Shown here: piece after piece, positions 16,598 to 26,522 of the stretch
How the letters are laid out: every line of letters begins with the position of its first letter
How positions within the stretch are numbered: position 1 is the first letter of the stretch
NCBI RefSeq assembly: GCF_000306965.1
Contig: NZ_JH976440.1
Span: 23,653-87,652, forward strand
Reading direction: 5' to 3'
Length of the DNA: 64,000 nucleotides
Origin: Amphibacillus jilinensis Y1
GTDB taxonomy: Bacteria > Bacillota > Bacilli > Bacillales > Amphibacillaceae
Made by a program: the position numbers and the translations under genes
Notes under the pieces: generated by a model
Databases searched by the model: none
Told to the model about the DNA's origin: nothing
Seen by the model: the letters and a program-made list of their open reading frames with translations, nothing else

Positions 16598-17455
16598 TTA
16601 TTTCAATTCAACTAAATGGGAAAGAAATGCTTCTAAGTTTGATGATATCCACTTATCTTTATGAGTCACGGTGTATATATTCAATAATTTATATCGTCCA
16701 GTAACTTCTGATTCTTCCAGCATTCCGTTATCTATCTCTTCTTTAACAACAAAATGTGGAAGTATAGATTTTCCGAGTCCGCAAAGAACACACTTTTTGA
16801 TTGCCTCTACACTGGGCAATTCAATTTTCGCTAACGAACCATACTCTTCATTTTTTATATTTTCTTCTACTGCTGGTCTCCAGCTACATGAGTATTCGGT
16901 TACCAGCATTTTTCCTGAAAAATGCTGGTTTTGTTTTTTGGCAGATTGTATAAAGGAAAGTCGAGTATCCTGTATTTTTTCTATTGTTAATTCTTTTGAT
17001 TGCCAATGAGGTAAGTCAACGAAAAGTGCAACATCAATTTCATTATTTTTCAATTGAGAAGAAAGATTGCCGTCTTTCACTGATTTTATTGTCAGCTCTA
17101 CCTTTGGGTATTTCTCCATAAAATCCATAATAATAGTAGGCAACCAATAAATCATTAATGACTCACTTGCTCCAATGATCAGCTGACCAGAAGGACCATC
17201 TGATGTGTGTATCACTTCTTGCGATTTAGAGTAAAGTTTTATAATTTCCAAAGCATAAGGAAGAAAGTCTTTGCCAGTTTGAGTTAATGATATATTCCTT
17301 CCAAGACGATCAAAAAGAGGCTTCTTCAATTCTTCTTCTAGTTCTTTTATATGTCCAGTAATAGATGACTGAGCATATCCTAATTCATTAGCAGCTTTCT
17401 TAAATCCTCCTGTATCCACAATAGTTTTAAACGTTATAAGATGACGAAGCTCCAC
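16598..17455 (-). CDS. LysR family transcriptional regulator
   Basis: 285 aa with the N-terminal LysR winged helix (ELRHLITFKTIVDTGGFKKAANELGYAQSSITGHIKELEEELKKPLFDR) and a periplasmic-binding-protein-like effector domain. The start is a GTG at 17455 behind GGAAGAGGG. It is divergent from the flavin reductase gene, with a 136-bp shared promoter region, the classic LysR arrangement, so it probably controls that gene. Effector unknown. Confidence 0.88.
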   Translation of the reverse strand: MELRHLITFKTIVDTGGFKKAANELGYAQSSITGHIKELEEELKKPLFDRLGRNISLTQTGKDFLPYALEIIKLYSKSQEVIHTSDGPSGQLIIGASESLMIYWLPTIIMDFMEKYPKVELTIKSVKDGNLSSQLKNNEIDVALFVDLPHWQSKELTIEKIQDTRLSFIQSAKKQNQHFSGKMLVTEYSCSWRPAVEENIKNEEYGSLAKIELPSVEAIKKCVLCGLGKSILPHFVVKEEIDNGMLEESEVTGRYKLLNIYTVTHKDKWISSNLEAFLSHLVELK

Positions 17456-17591
17456 TGTAAAACCCTCTTCCTATTTTATTATCATTTTTACCGAACTAAT
17501 TAATCTGAAATAACTATTTTACTGATAGCGTTTCTTATTTTAAACTGTAAATAAGCTATATTCAAGTGATATAAAAAGAGGATGTGAATAG

Positions 17592-18152
17592 ATGAGTACT
17601 TTAGTATTATTAGGAAGCTCAAGAAGAAATGGTAATACAGAACACTTAGTAAATGTTGCTTTACAAGGAATAGAACATGAAAAAATATATTTATTAGAAA
17701 ATAACATTTTTCCTATCGTGGATCAGAGGCATGTAACTGAAGGTTTCAGTCCTGTTCATGATGACTATGAAAGGCTATTTTCGGATTTTTTAAAACATGA
17801 TACACTTTTCTTTGTTACCCCTTTATATTGGTTTGGCATGTCTGGCCAAATGAAAATATTCTTTGATCGATGGAGCCAATACTTAAGAGACGACCGTTTT
17901 GATTTTACAAAAGAAATGATGAAAAAGCGTGCATATGTAATTGTCGTTGGAGAAAATCCTGATCCTAAAATTACTTCATTGCCCCTAATTCAGCAATTCA
18001 ATTATATTTTTGATTATGTAGGAATTGAATTTGTTGATTATATAATTGGTAAGGGGAATTACCCAAATGATATTTTAGAAGACTCTATTGCCTTAAAAAA
18101 ATCCAAATCGTGGAATCGGGGCTTAAAAGCGAATGTGGATAAGGAAACTTGA
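17592..18152 (+). CDS. NAD(P)H-dependent FMN reductase / flavodoxin-like oxidoreductase
   Basis: 186 aa with the flavodoxin-like phosphate loop GSSRRNGNTEHL near the N-terminus and TPLYWFGMSGQMKIFFDRW, the FMN contact region of NADPH-dependent FMN reductase-like proteins. GAGG precedes the ATG at 17592. It is probably a quinone or nitro-compound reductase induced through the divergent LysR gene. The 18153-18572 region after it has no clear gene. Confidence 0.83.
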   Translation: MSTLVLLGSSRRNGNTEHLVNVALQGIEHEKIYLLENNIFPIVDQRHVTEGFSPVHDDYERLFSDFLKHDTLFFVTPLYWFGMSGQMKIFFDRWSQYLRDDRFDFTKEMMKKRAYVIVVGENPDPKITSLPLIQQFNYIFDYVGIEFVDYIIGKGNYPNDILEDSIALKKSKSWNRGLKANVDKET

Positions 18153-18572
18153 ACAGAAAATTAAGCAAGGGTAAGTGTTTCTATAAGGTATTTTGATGAG
18201 AACGTTCATATTTTTATATTTTAGATGAATAGTATTTAATTTTCTTCTACCTTCTTGGATTTTATAATACCATCAATAACGCGCTTTCCATAGTAATTGG
18301 GAAATGAAGATTTACAGGCCACCATAGGGACTTATGGACACCTTTATACAAACAGTAACTTTCAAGTTGAGAATAGGTTAGTAATGTAATTCAGTTCAAA
18401 ACAAACAAGGATACACAAATTGAACATTACAGCAGTAACCAATTTGTGAGAAGGACTTTTCGAAGTGTGCCAAGACTGGAATGTGCCATGGACTTTAATA
18501 AATTATAAAGCTGGAATGAGAAATCATTTCGGCTTTTCAACTTTTTTCTCTATTGCTTTTTCCAAAGTTTTT

Positions 18573-18652
18573 CTCCCCCCAGTGTTAGAAATGGGGGAAT
18601 GCGTGGCTATCACCACGTAGGCTTTGCCCAGCATGTCGGCGCCGTGCTGGGC
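18573..18652 (-). other. isolated oriT-like sequence (third copy)
   Basis: This matches the oriT regions of the two mobilisation modules (29862-29958 and 36052-36146): a CCCCCC..TGTTAGAAA..GGGGG hairpin, a GCGTGGC..CCACG hairpin, and a GCCCAGC..GCTGGGC hairpin, in the same order as the second module. No tcpA or relaxase gene is next to it. A frame reading through it (18524-18796, minus) is judged non-coding. It may allow mobilisation in trans. Confidence 0.7.
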
Positions 18653-18853
18653 AGCCTTTACGATATCACTCGTGGATAGAGCCAGTGAATTAAAAAAAGA
18701 GCTATAGTAAGTTGGAGATTCATTAATTTTCCATTCATAATCTAACAAAATTATCCGCTGTTCAACAAATTTCAATTTGTGCCACAACTGTGCCATGAAG
18801 AATAAAAAGGCCCCTAAAATCCTTTGTTACCAAGGCTTTTAGGGTACCTATTA

Positions 18854-19020
18854 TTACTCCCACTCAGTACTTCGCCAATACAATATAGTGCAATATCGTT
18901 GATATGATAGGATTTCAGGAAATATCAAAAACTATAAAAACATGAAAATTGATATAAAGTGTGCCACGACTGTGCCACTGATTTTAATAAATCGGAAAGC
19001 TGGAATGATTTCTTATTTCA
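18854..19020. repeat. att-like direct repeat C (guaA-tail core, copy at 18.85 kb)
   Basis: TTACTCCCACTC at 18854-18865, read in reverse, encodes EWE-stop, the last codons of guaA. The following 150 bases are nearly identical to 25737-25900, including TACTTCGCCAATACAATATA and a GTGCCACTGATTTTAATAAAT stretch. A short hairpin (CCCTAAAA..TTTTAGGG, about 18813-18844) precedes it. Interpreted as an attachment-site remnant. Confidence 0.7.
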
Positions 19021-19184
19021 GCTTTCGTTTTAAATAAAGGTTTATCACTTCTCCCCTATCTTATAGAAGACAAACCAAATCAGGCGTTTATTTTGAGCGT
19101 CTTTTCAATAGTGAAAACTATATTTCTTCTATAATCAACGTGCTATAATATTAACATATATAGAATCTCTGGAGGTGATATTTT

Positions 19185-20747
19185 ATGCCGATTAAAGCAT
19201 TAGTTGTTGGAGTGAGTGATTATTCAGCTATCAGGCAAAGCGATCTTCCCTTTTGTGTTAATGATATAGCAGCTGTTACTAAAGCTTTGATTGATGGATT
19301 ATCAGTAGAAAAAGAAAATATTTTCACATTAGGTAATGAAGGTGTTGTTAATACATCAGATTTTATTGAAACACTCCATCTTATGATAGCCAACATTAAA
19401 GAAGATGATACTTTTATTTTGTACTTCTCTGGTCATGGAGGAAACTTACCTGATGAGCACCATTTATTATTTAGCGACAAACCAATTAGTACACAAGTAA
19501 TTATTAAATTTTTAGACTCTATATCTTCTAAAAATAAGTTAATAATTTTAGATAGTTGCATGTCTGGAAATTTTAGAGTTGAAGAAACTTCTGTTTTTGA
19601 TTTAAACGCAAACGTTATTGATTTTTTCGGAACAGGGTATGCAGTTATTTCCTCAAGTAATGCTACTCAATATTCTTGGGGACACCCAGCTAAACCACTT
19701 AGCTTATTTACAAGTTTTCTATGTGAAGCTCTCACAGATAGATTATTAATCAAAAAGGGAAACAAATCTTTGTATGATATTCAAAAATTACTTTTTCTAT
19801 ACTTGGATGTTTGGAATAAAAACAATCCAGATATAATGCAGAAACCTATTTTCAGGGCAAATATAGGTGGAACAATTCTATTTCCCGTCGAAGCATACAC
19901 CCCTTATCAATCAGAAACTTATTATTATGAATCTGAGGATTATATTATTTATGATGTAGAACCATCGCATAGCTCTATAGCAAAAAGATACTCAGTTAAA
20001 ATAATTCTAAAAAGCCCTTTTTCATTTGAAGAAATTTCTAATATAAATCATGAAATAGTTAAAAGAGTAAGTGGGTTAGAAATATATAAGGGTAAACGTG
20101 AAGAAAATAAATGGAAAAATAAAACACCAAATATTATCTTCTCCTATTTTGGTAGAGATGAATTTGATATAACTAATACTAATTATATTTGTCACACAAC
20201 TTGGGTAGATGAAACTCAAGACAAAAATTGGTGGTATAGATTATCTGGAAAATGCGAAATTATAAATGACATACATTTTAATTTCCATACTTACTACAAC
20301 ACCTTAAAAATATTTCAACAAGATAATACAGGAGAAGAAATCTCTGTCATATCACAAACTAAAGAAATAATTAGCAATCTAATCTCTTTATCAGAAAAGG
20401 TTATTAGAAATTATAATGAGTTTTTAAATGAAACAAAAACGGAGGATGAATTTGTGCAAGAATTGAACAAACTAGTACCCTTTATTGATGAATGGTGTTT
20501 TGCAGTATCAGAACTTGATCTCCCTCCCAAAGAATTAAAAAATTGGTCCTTAGCTTGTTCAGGGCTTGCAGGAACAATTCATGATTTTACTTTGTTTTAT
20601 AATGATCATGGTTTAACTACAAGGACTTTTGATAATAGAATTGCATGTATGAATATTACTAAAGATAGATATTATAAAGAATTAGAAAACCTCCGCACAG
20701 AAGAACAACTAGTTAGCTCTTTGCTATATAGTTCATCAGATCAATAA
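19185..20747 (+). CDS. caspase-family (peptidase C14) protein, probable defence effector
   Basis: 520 aa. The N-terminal 220 residues are a caspase-like fold: VVGVSDY start, catalytic His84 in YFSGHGG and catalytic Cys125 in LDSCMSG. The remaining 300 residues, with no named domain, may bind a partner or sense a trigger. Bacterial caspase-like proteases often act in abortive anti-phage systems. CTGGAGGTGA precedes the ATG. The gene lies alone with one unknown gene between two guaA-type att sequences, which supports a small defence island (an inference). Confidence 0.8.
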   Translation: MPIKALVVGVSDYSAIRQSDLPFCVNDIAAVTKALIDGLSVEKENIFTLGNEGVVNTSDFIETLHLMIANIKEDDTFILYFSGHGGNLPDEHHLLFSDKPISTQVIIKFLDSISSKNKLIILDSCMSGNFRVEETSVFDLNANVIDFFGTGYAVISSSNATQYSWGHPAKPLSLFTSFLCEALTDRLLIKKGNKSLYDIQKLLFLYLDVWNKNNPDIMQKPIFRANIGGTILFPVEAYTPYQSETYYYESEDYIIYDVEPSHSSIAKRYSVKIILKSPFSFEEISNINHEIVKRVSGLEIYKGKREENKWKNKTPNIIFSYFGRDEFDITNTNYICHTTWVDETQDKNWWYRLSGKCEIINDIHFNFHTYYNTLKIFQQDNTGEEISVISQTKEIISNLISLSEKVIRNYNEFLNETKTEDEFVQELNKLVPFIDEWCFAVSELDLPPKELKNWSLACSGLAGTIHDFTLFYNDHGLTTRTFDNRIACMNITKDRYYKELENLRTEEQLVSSLLYSSSDQ

Positions 20748-21120
20748 ATGAAAATATTTTTATAGATAAGGTCTTTATATTTGTACGTTTTTTTATGGTT
20801 CTAAAAGCTTTAAACTAATAACCGTTCAATTTTGAGAAAACAGTGTGATCATTAGATTCTCCCCTAAAATAGGGAAATCGATACAAGAATGTGTCCCTTT
20901 TTTAGATTTCATTCTCTCAAATTTCACTGATAGATGTACAACAGTGGGTGGAAAGACGCCATTAGAGTTACTGTTACTTGGTAAAAATTCTTCAATATGA
21001 AATTCTCCTAATCGAAAATCTATACTACCATTCCGTTAAAATTATTGGAACCTAATGTTATTGAAATATTGATTATTAGCTAGTATGGATATTAGGCAAC
21101 AAAGATAAGTTAAAATCTGC
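20748..21120. other. intergenic stretch with a possible decayed reading frame
   Basis: No convincing gene. On the minus strand, 21040-20831 is open (..LPSNSNSNGVFPPTVVHLSVKFERMK.., ending SQN) but has no usable start and follows a TAA. It may be a gene remnant. Confidence 0.3.
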
Positions 21121-21135
21121 AAGGAGGGGAGCAAA

Positions 21136-21774
21136 ATAGAGTCAATAAAACCTAATGAACAAGAAAAAGAAGCATTGTTACTATTTTATAATAGATTCTA
21201 TAATTTATTTGAAGAAATTGTTAATGATGACTTTCTCAATAAAGAAGCAAATGCAAGATTTTTTAAACTGAGGGAAGCTTTCTCAATATACAAAGAACTA
21301 TTAAGCTATGAGCCAATAAAAATCTATCTTGAATGGATGAAAAAAGGTGGAAGACCTCATTTTGAAGGTGTTATTGCAGATGATTTATTTAGTTTTATAA
21401 GGAATTTATTGTTGCATTTCCCCATCTTTGATACTTGGGATGAAGTATATATAAATAAAAACTTAGCTACATGGAGTAAAGTAGGACAAATAGATAAATT
21501 CTTAAACAAGTGTATTAAACTAAAAATTGATGGTAAAGGTACAGTGAAATATAGAATATGGGAAGAAAAAAAACAAAAAATGACCTATTTTGATGTGAAC
21601 TTTCCCGAAAAATATGATGATAATATTATTTATTTAAAAGATATTATCACTGAAGAAGTAGGAACAAAATTCTGTATGGCTTTAATGAGAGAGATACTGG
21701 ATATTCAAGTAGAAAACCCAGAGGAACCAATAATAAGAATCATGTCTCAAGTATACTTCCCTAGTGGAAAATAG
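21136..21774 (+). CDS. hypothetical protein, partner candidate of the caspase-like gene
   Basis: The conventional start is TTG at 21175 (199 aa). A strong AAGGAGGGG ribosome binding site at 21121-21129 instead points to an in-frame ATA at 21136, giving 212 aa starting ESIKPNEQEKEALLLFYN. ATA starts are very rare, so this may be a mutated ATG. The protein is soluble and acidic with aromatic-rich helices (FEEIV..FFKLREAFSIYKELL) and no known motif. It shares the island with the caspase-like gene only. Confidence 0.6.
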   Translation: MESIKPNEQEKEALLLFYNRFYNLFEEIVNDDFLNKEANARFFKLREAFSIYKELLSYEPIKIYLEWMKKGGRPHFEGVIADDLFSFIRNLLLHFPIFDTWDEVYINKNLATWSKVGQIDKFLNKCIKLKIDGKGTVKYRIWEEKKQKMTYFDVNFPEKYDDNIIYLKDIITEEVGTKFCMALMREILDIQVENPEEPIIRIMSQVYFPSGK

Positions 21775-21939
21775 AAAAACTCAATTTTCCGATCAAGTTT
21801 AATACCAATATTCAAGCAGTAATCCCTTATGGGTTTACTGTTTTTTCTATCTCTTTTTTGAAACGAGATGATACTAAAATTTTGATAAAAATTAATATTA
21901 CTAACTTAAGAATCGCAATAATTCTGATAAACAGGCCTT

Positions 21940-22115
21940 TAAAAAGAGAGAGATTGTTTTTCACACAATATCCCTCTTTTTTCTCCCCTTCCTCTGGCGG
22001 GATTTTGGCGGAGAGCCTATTATCTTTAGTTGTTTTATTCATTTTTCGTACCTTTAAATTGCCGTCAAATCAACGTTTTCACTTCTAACGCCCTTAATGA
22101 CTTATTCCCACTCTG
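21940..22115. repeat. att-like direct repeat A (guaA-tail core, copy at 22.1 kb)
   Basis: About 175 bp closely resembles 47407-47579 next to guaA: shared blocks include ACACAATATCCCTC, CCTCTGGCGG, TTGGCGGAGA and GTCAAATCAACGTTTTCACTT. It ends in TTATTCCCACTC (22102-22113), reverse-encoding EWE-stop. A TTTAAGAGTAC block beyond it recurs at about 25600. Interpreted as the far end of an island inserted at guaA. 22116-22397 holds no gene. Confidence 0.7.
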
Positions 22116-22397
22116 TTTTAAGAGTACGGCAAATAAACGAAAATACTGTACTATCAAGTAGTTTGAGATACTATCAAAGCATGTAAAACGTATTAAAAAA
22201 TTCAAAAAGTGCAATTAAAGTGCAATTGTTTGCACTTAATTAGACTTGTTTCTCACTCTAGAGATGGCTACTTCCTAAATCTAATATTCACTTTGTTTAG
22301 ACGTTCAAAATTGAGCGTCTTTTCTATTAATATTTAATAACTATTAAAGTTGTAATATAATGTAAGTTAATCATATATATAAAGGATGTGGGAGTAA

Positions 22398-24224
22398 GTG
22401 AAAATTTCAAATTTAATTATTAAGAATTACCGTAACATCAAAGATATAAATATTAAATTAAGTAATATTGTGTCCTTCATTGGAGAAAACAACAGCGGAA
22501 AAAGTAATGTATTACGAGCGATTACACTTCCATTCTTATCAAATGAAGTTGGTTATAACAATAAAAATTTATCATGGTTTGATATAAACAATGAAGTTAA
22601 AGACCAATATTATAAATTCATATTAGAAAATCAAAAGGATATCTTGAATGAATGTTTAGCTATTGAAGATTTTTCAGAAGTCATACCTACTGTTACGGTT
22701 GAAGTCCACTTCCAAGTAAAAGATACAGAGCTTTACTTCGTAAAGGATTTAGCAACTGGAATCAACCAAGATGGTAACATTAATTATGGGATTAGTTATA
22801 ACTTTTCTCCCAAAAACGTAAAAGATGTATTGGAGCGAGTTAAAGAAATTCTTATTTCTTATGAGAATGGCTCGAATTTAGATGAATCATCCATTGAAAC
22901 TATAAAAATGAACTTGTTACCTATTGATTTATATTCGCATACAATTGAAGTTCCAGGTAAAAATCTAAGTGTATCTTATGATTCGTTAAAATTATTTAAA
23001 TATACTTCTCTTGTAGCAGAACGCGATGATTTCTCTCAATCCTCAGAAAAGTTAGGATCTAAATCTTTGGTAAAGTTGTTAGAAATGAAGCTTGATACTT
23101 CATCAAAAATTACTGTTGAAAAAGAATACACTAAATTTTTTGAAAAACTTAAAGGTTTAAGTGACATGGAGAACATAATTAATTGGCAAGAAAATTCAAA
23201 AATAGATAATGCAAAAGATTTTTTTGAAAAAATATCAATACTCCCTAATATGCCAAATATGAGTTCATTGCTCAATAGTATCAGATTAGGATATTCCGGA
23301 GAACATTTAGCTTCTCAAGGATTAGGATATAGAAATCTGATATTACTTCTTGTTCTTCTTAATTCATTTGTTGAAAAGAAAACTGACACTGCGTTTTCAA
23401 TAATTACTTTGGAAGAACCAGAAGCACACTTATGTTCAAATAATCAAAAACTTATGGCAAGTTATATGAACTACTTCGCTAATAAAGACAATTCAGTCCA
23501 ACTATTTTATTCAACACATAGTACTGAATTTGTAAACAAGCTCGATTTCAATAATATTATAATTGTAAATGATGGAAACGCATTCTCTCTTTCTACAGAA
23601 TTAGACGATGACAATAAAGATTATTTATCTAAAAATCCGAATCTAGACTTGTATAAATTATTCTTCTCTAAAAAATGTATCTTAGTTGAAGGATTGACAG
23701 AAGAATTATTGATACGTGCTTACTTTAACAGTAAAGAAGAACTTAATGATATTGAAGTAATTTCATTCCATAAAGGATTTAAGAACATAATGGATATATG
23801 GTTGCGTATAAATCAAAATACAGATAATCGATTGGGTATTATTCGTGATTATGACGATCAACCAAAAGCAAGAGATGACCACCATAAATATAATGAATAT
23901 GAGAATATCCAAGTTAAGACTACAAGCGAGTATACTCTTGAGCCAGAAATAGTAACTACTGATAATAATTATGATTTACTAAATGATTATTTTCATAGAT
24001 TGTATGATTGGAATTGTACAACCCCAGAAGAACTTTCTGACAAATGGAGAAACGCCAAATCATCTGTTATGCTTAGACTATGTAAAGATATTGCAGACCA
24101 AAATCTTATAAAACTAAAAATGCCAAAACATATACAAGACGTAATTGATTTTTTGTCTAAAGATCAAAAAAAACAAAATGAAGAAACTTCTGATAGTCAA
24201 GAGGTAGCAGATAATGAAAATTAA
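22398..24224 (+). CDS. GajA-like OLD-family ATPase/TOPRIM endonuclease (Gabija-like system 1)
   Basis: 608 aa. An SMC-like ATPase domain has Walker A GENNSGKS (29-36), Walker B ITLEEPEAHL and switch STHSTEF. The C-terminal TOPRIM domain has ILVEGLTEELL and IIRDYDD. This is the GajA layout: a nicking endonuclease held in check by nucleotides and released on phage infection. The start is GTG at 22398 after GGGAG. It overlaps the helicase gene by 11 nt. Confidence 0.87.
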   Translation: MKISNLIIKNYRNIKDINIKLSNIVSFIGENNSGKSNVLRAITLPFLSNEVGYNNKNLSWFDINNEVKDQYYKFILENQKDILNECLAIEDFSEVIPTVTVEVHFQVKDTELYFVKDLATGINQDGNINYGISYNFSPKNVKDVLERVKEILISYENGSNLDESSIETIKMNLLPIDLYSHTIEVPGKNLSVSYDSLKLFKYTSLVAERDDFSQSSEKLGSKSLVKLLEMKLDTSSKITVEKEYTKFFEKLKGLSDMENIINWQENSKIDNAKDFFEKISILPNMPNMSSLLNSIRLGYSGEHLASQGLGYRNLILLLVLLNSFVEKKTDTAFSIITLEEPEAHLCSNNQKLMASYMNYFANKDNSVQLFYSTHSTEFVNKLDFNNIIIVNDGNAFSLSTELDDDNKDYLSKNPNLDLYKLFFSKKCILVEGLTEELLIRAYFNSKEELNDIEVISFHKGFKNIMDIWLRINQNTDNRLGIIRDYDDQPKARDDHHKYNEYENIQVKTTSEYTLEPEIVTTDNNYDLLNDYFHRLYDWNCTTPEELSDKWRNAKSSVMLRLCKDIADQNLIKLKMPKHIQDVIDFLSKDQKKQNEETSDSQEVADNEN

Positions 24225-25557
24225 AATAGCGGGTGCAGGTGCAGGAAAAACTACAAAAATGGCAGAAAGAATTATTGATAGATACCAAAAGATCCCTAGT
24301 TATGAAAATATATATTGTATTACCTTTACAAATAATGCTGTTGAAAGTATCGAATCAAAACTAGTTAAACACTTTGGAAGTATTCCCCTAAACATTAAAT
24401 TAAGCACCATTCACTCTTTTTTAAATCAAGAAATTATTAAACCATATTATTATCTATTATTTAATAAACAATATACTCAAGTGTCAAGTATTCAATTAAG
24501 TTCCAATCCTACATTTAAAAGAATTAAGATCTCTCAACTTGAGAAAGAAGATATTTTACATGTTAGTGTTTTTTCAGAACGAGCAAAATGGGTTATTCAT
24601 AAAAAGTCTACGGATAAGAAAAAAGAAAGAGAAACCCGATTAACTATATTAGAAAATTTCAAAAAATATTGCGGTCATATTTTTATCGATGAGGCTCAAG
24701 ATATAGATAAGAACTTACTAGAAATTTTAAGAAAATTAGATGAACTGTCCATCACACTAGACTTAATTGGTGATCCAAAACAAGATTTAAAAGGTACGAA
24801 TTCACTAAGAATATTGATAGAAGAATTTGATGATGATATAAAGCACATCACAATATGTCATAGATGTCCTCAAAATCACTTAGATATTTCAAATACTTTG
24901 GTTATGAAAGATGAAAGACAGTATTCTGAAAAAAAATACGGGAAAATTTCTTTACTTTTTGAAACGGATATCAACATAACAGACTTTTTTATTTCAAATA
25001 CTTTTGATTTAAAATATATCTCTGAAAAAAATGATAGATATTCAACATCAAAAATTAGTGACGAAAATGTAAAATTCAAAACATTGTTTTATGAAATCAC
25101 TAATATGTTAAATCACAATTTTGTCGATGGAGATGAACTGATTATTAAACAAGCAGCATACTACTTAGCAAATCAACTAATATTGAAATACGAAGAAACT
25201 GGCAATGAAAAAGAGGCAATGAAAGTTATTAATCGCTGGATTAATGATGATAAAAAAATGTACGCTCAAATAATAACGGCCTTAAAAGATGACAACAATG
25301 AGAATGTAAATCAAATATCTTTATCTTCTATTGACAGTATAAAAGGACGAGAAGGTGTTAATTGTCTGTTTGTATTAACAACCGATTTAGCACCCTATCT
25401 TTTTTTAGAGAAAACTACTGATAATAAAACAAAAAATAGACTTTATGTTGCACTAACAAGATCTTTAGATAGACTATCAATCCTTATTTCTAAAGAAGTA
25501 GAAGGAAAATACGGAAAAAAGTTTATAATAGATTTTTTTAAAAAGTATACGTTGTAA
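24214..25557 (+). CDS. GajB-like UvrD-type helicase (Gabija-like system 1)
   Basis: 447 aa. Walker A GAGAGKT begins at residue 7, followed by motif II IFIDEAQDID, motif III-like LIGDPKQDL, and C-terminal LYVALTRSLDRLSI. The near-immediate P-loop and shortened helicase core are characteristic of GajB. It overlaps gajA-like by 11 nt, so the two are one operon. GajB binds DNA ends and stimulates GajA in the known system; that role is inferred here from synteny. Confidence 0.86.
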   Translation: MKIKIAGAGAGKTTKMAERIIDRYQKIPSYENIYCITFTNNAVESIESKLVKHFGSIPLNIKLSTIHSFLNQEIIKPYYYLLFNKQYTQVSSIQLSSNPTFKRIKISQLEKEDILHVSVFSERAKWVIHKKSTDKKKERETRLTILENFKKYCGHIFIDEAQDIDKNLLEILRKLDELSITLDLIGDPKQDLKGTNSLRILIEEFDDDIKHITICHRCPQNHLDISNTLVMKDERQYSEKKYGKISLLFETDINITDFFISNTFDLKYISEKNDRYSTSKISDENVKFKTLFYEITNMLNHNFVDGDELIIKQAAYYLANQLILKYEETGNEKEAMKVINRWINDDKKMYAQIITALKDDNNENVNQISLSSIDSIKGREGVNCLFVLTTDLAPYLFLEKTTDNKTKNRLYVALTRSLDRLSILISKEVEGKYGKKFIIDFFKKYTL

Positions 25558-25580
25558 TACTCACATAAGTATACTTTTTT
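25542..25580 (+). terminator. terminator after Gabija-like system 1
   Basis: AAAGTATAC (25542-25550), within the last codons of the helicase gene, pairs with GTATACTTT (25569-25577), followed by TTT. Confidence 0.55.
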
Positions 25581-25692
25581 CTATCACTATTTCTATTTAA
25601 GAGTACAACACTAAAATACAGTGAAATAGAGGTATTTGGATGCTATCAATGCCTATAAACTGAATTAAAAATGAAGCAAAAGCACAATAAAA

Positions 25693-25731
25693 GAGGGCCA
25701 AATCTCTTATCATTAAAGGAATTTGGCCCTT
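25693..25731. terminator. hairpin before att-like repeat D
   Basis: GGGCCAAAT pairs with ATTTGGCCC, close to the att core. A similar hairpin precedes repeat C. It may be a terminator or a recombination-site hairpin. Confidence 0.5.
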
Positions 25732-25736
25732 GCAGA

Positions 25737-25900
25737 TTACTCCCACTCAATACTTCGCCAATACAATATAGTGCAATATCGTTGATATGATAGGATTTCA
25801 GGATATATCAAAAACTATAAAAACATGAAAATTGCCATAAAGTGTGCCACTGATTTTAATAAATAGGAAAGTCGGAATGAGAAATCATTTCGGCTTTTTA
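25737..25900. repeat. att-like direct repeat D (guaA-tail core, copy at 25.74 kb)
   Basis: TTACTCCCACTC (25737-25748) followed by AATACTTCGCCAATACAATA, nearly identical for 150 bp to 18854-19020. In reverse it reads IEWE-stop, the exact end of GuaA. 25901-26522 has no convincing gene; a 61-codon hydrophobic frame at 26058-26243 lacks a good ribosome binding site. Confidence 0.7.
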
Positions 25901-26522
25901 TTTTCTCTTGTATACTGTAACGGCAATTATTACAAAAATAATGATATATTTATAAAAAGAATTAAGGAAGAGACTAGTAAGCACAAGAGAAATTTCCATA
26001 TTAATTTGGATATTTATTATTATTGTACTAACAGTTTTATTTGAAAAGAAAAATGAGATGTTTAAATCAATCTATGACATTGTCATTGCTATTAAAAAGC
26101 TTTTATTGCACCCACTGCCAATTTTCATTCTTAGTTCCAACCTCCTTATATTAATAATAATTTTATACAATTTAAAAGAACATATCTATGGAAAAAAGAC
26201 TGGAGTATTACTTGGACAGAAGGTAGCTTATCATCATTGTTAAGCAGACACTAGTTAAATCGGAAATTGAATGGGACTGCCACTCACATTGTTTTTATTA
26301 ACGCACCACTTTGATAACAGTTCTCCACTTCTGAACACTTCTTACTACTGTTCGCATGACTCATTATACTAGTGGCAAATTCTCAGTTCTAGAAATATGC
26401 AGAACTGGCAAAAGAAATAGAATTGTAATTGCACAAGTGGTATAATAACAGAAGTTAGAAATCGAAATTTTAATAACAATCAGATGAATAAATTTTTCTT
26501 TAAAATTAGGAGGGTTAAAATT

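Noticed and set aside
18524-18796. 90-codon minus-strand frame
   Set aside because: It reads through the oriT-like hairpins, lacks a ribosome binding site, and has no homologous frame at the other two oriT copies.
26058-26243. 61-codon hydrophobic frame
   Set aside because: No good ribosome binding site or conserved feature; it lies in the AT-rich gap after an att-like repeat.
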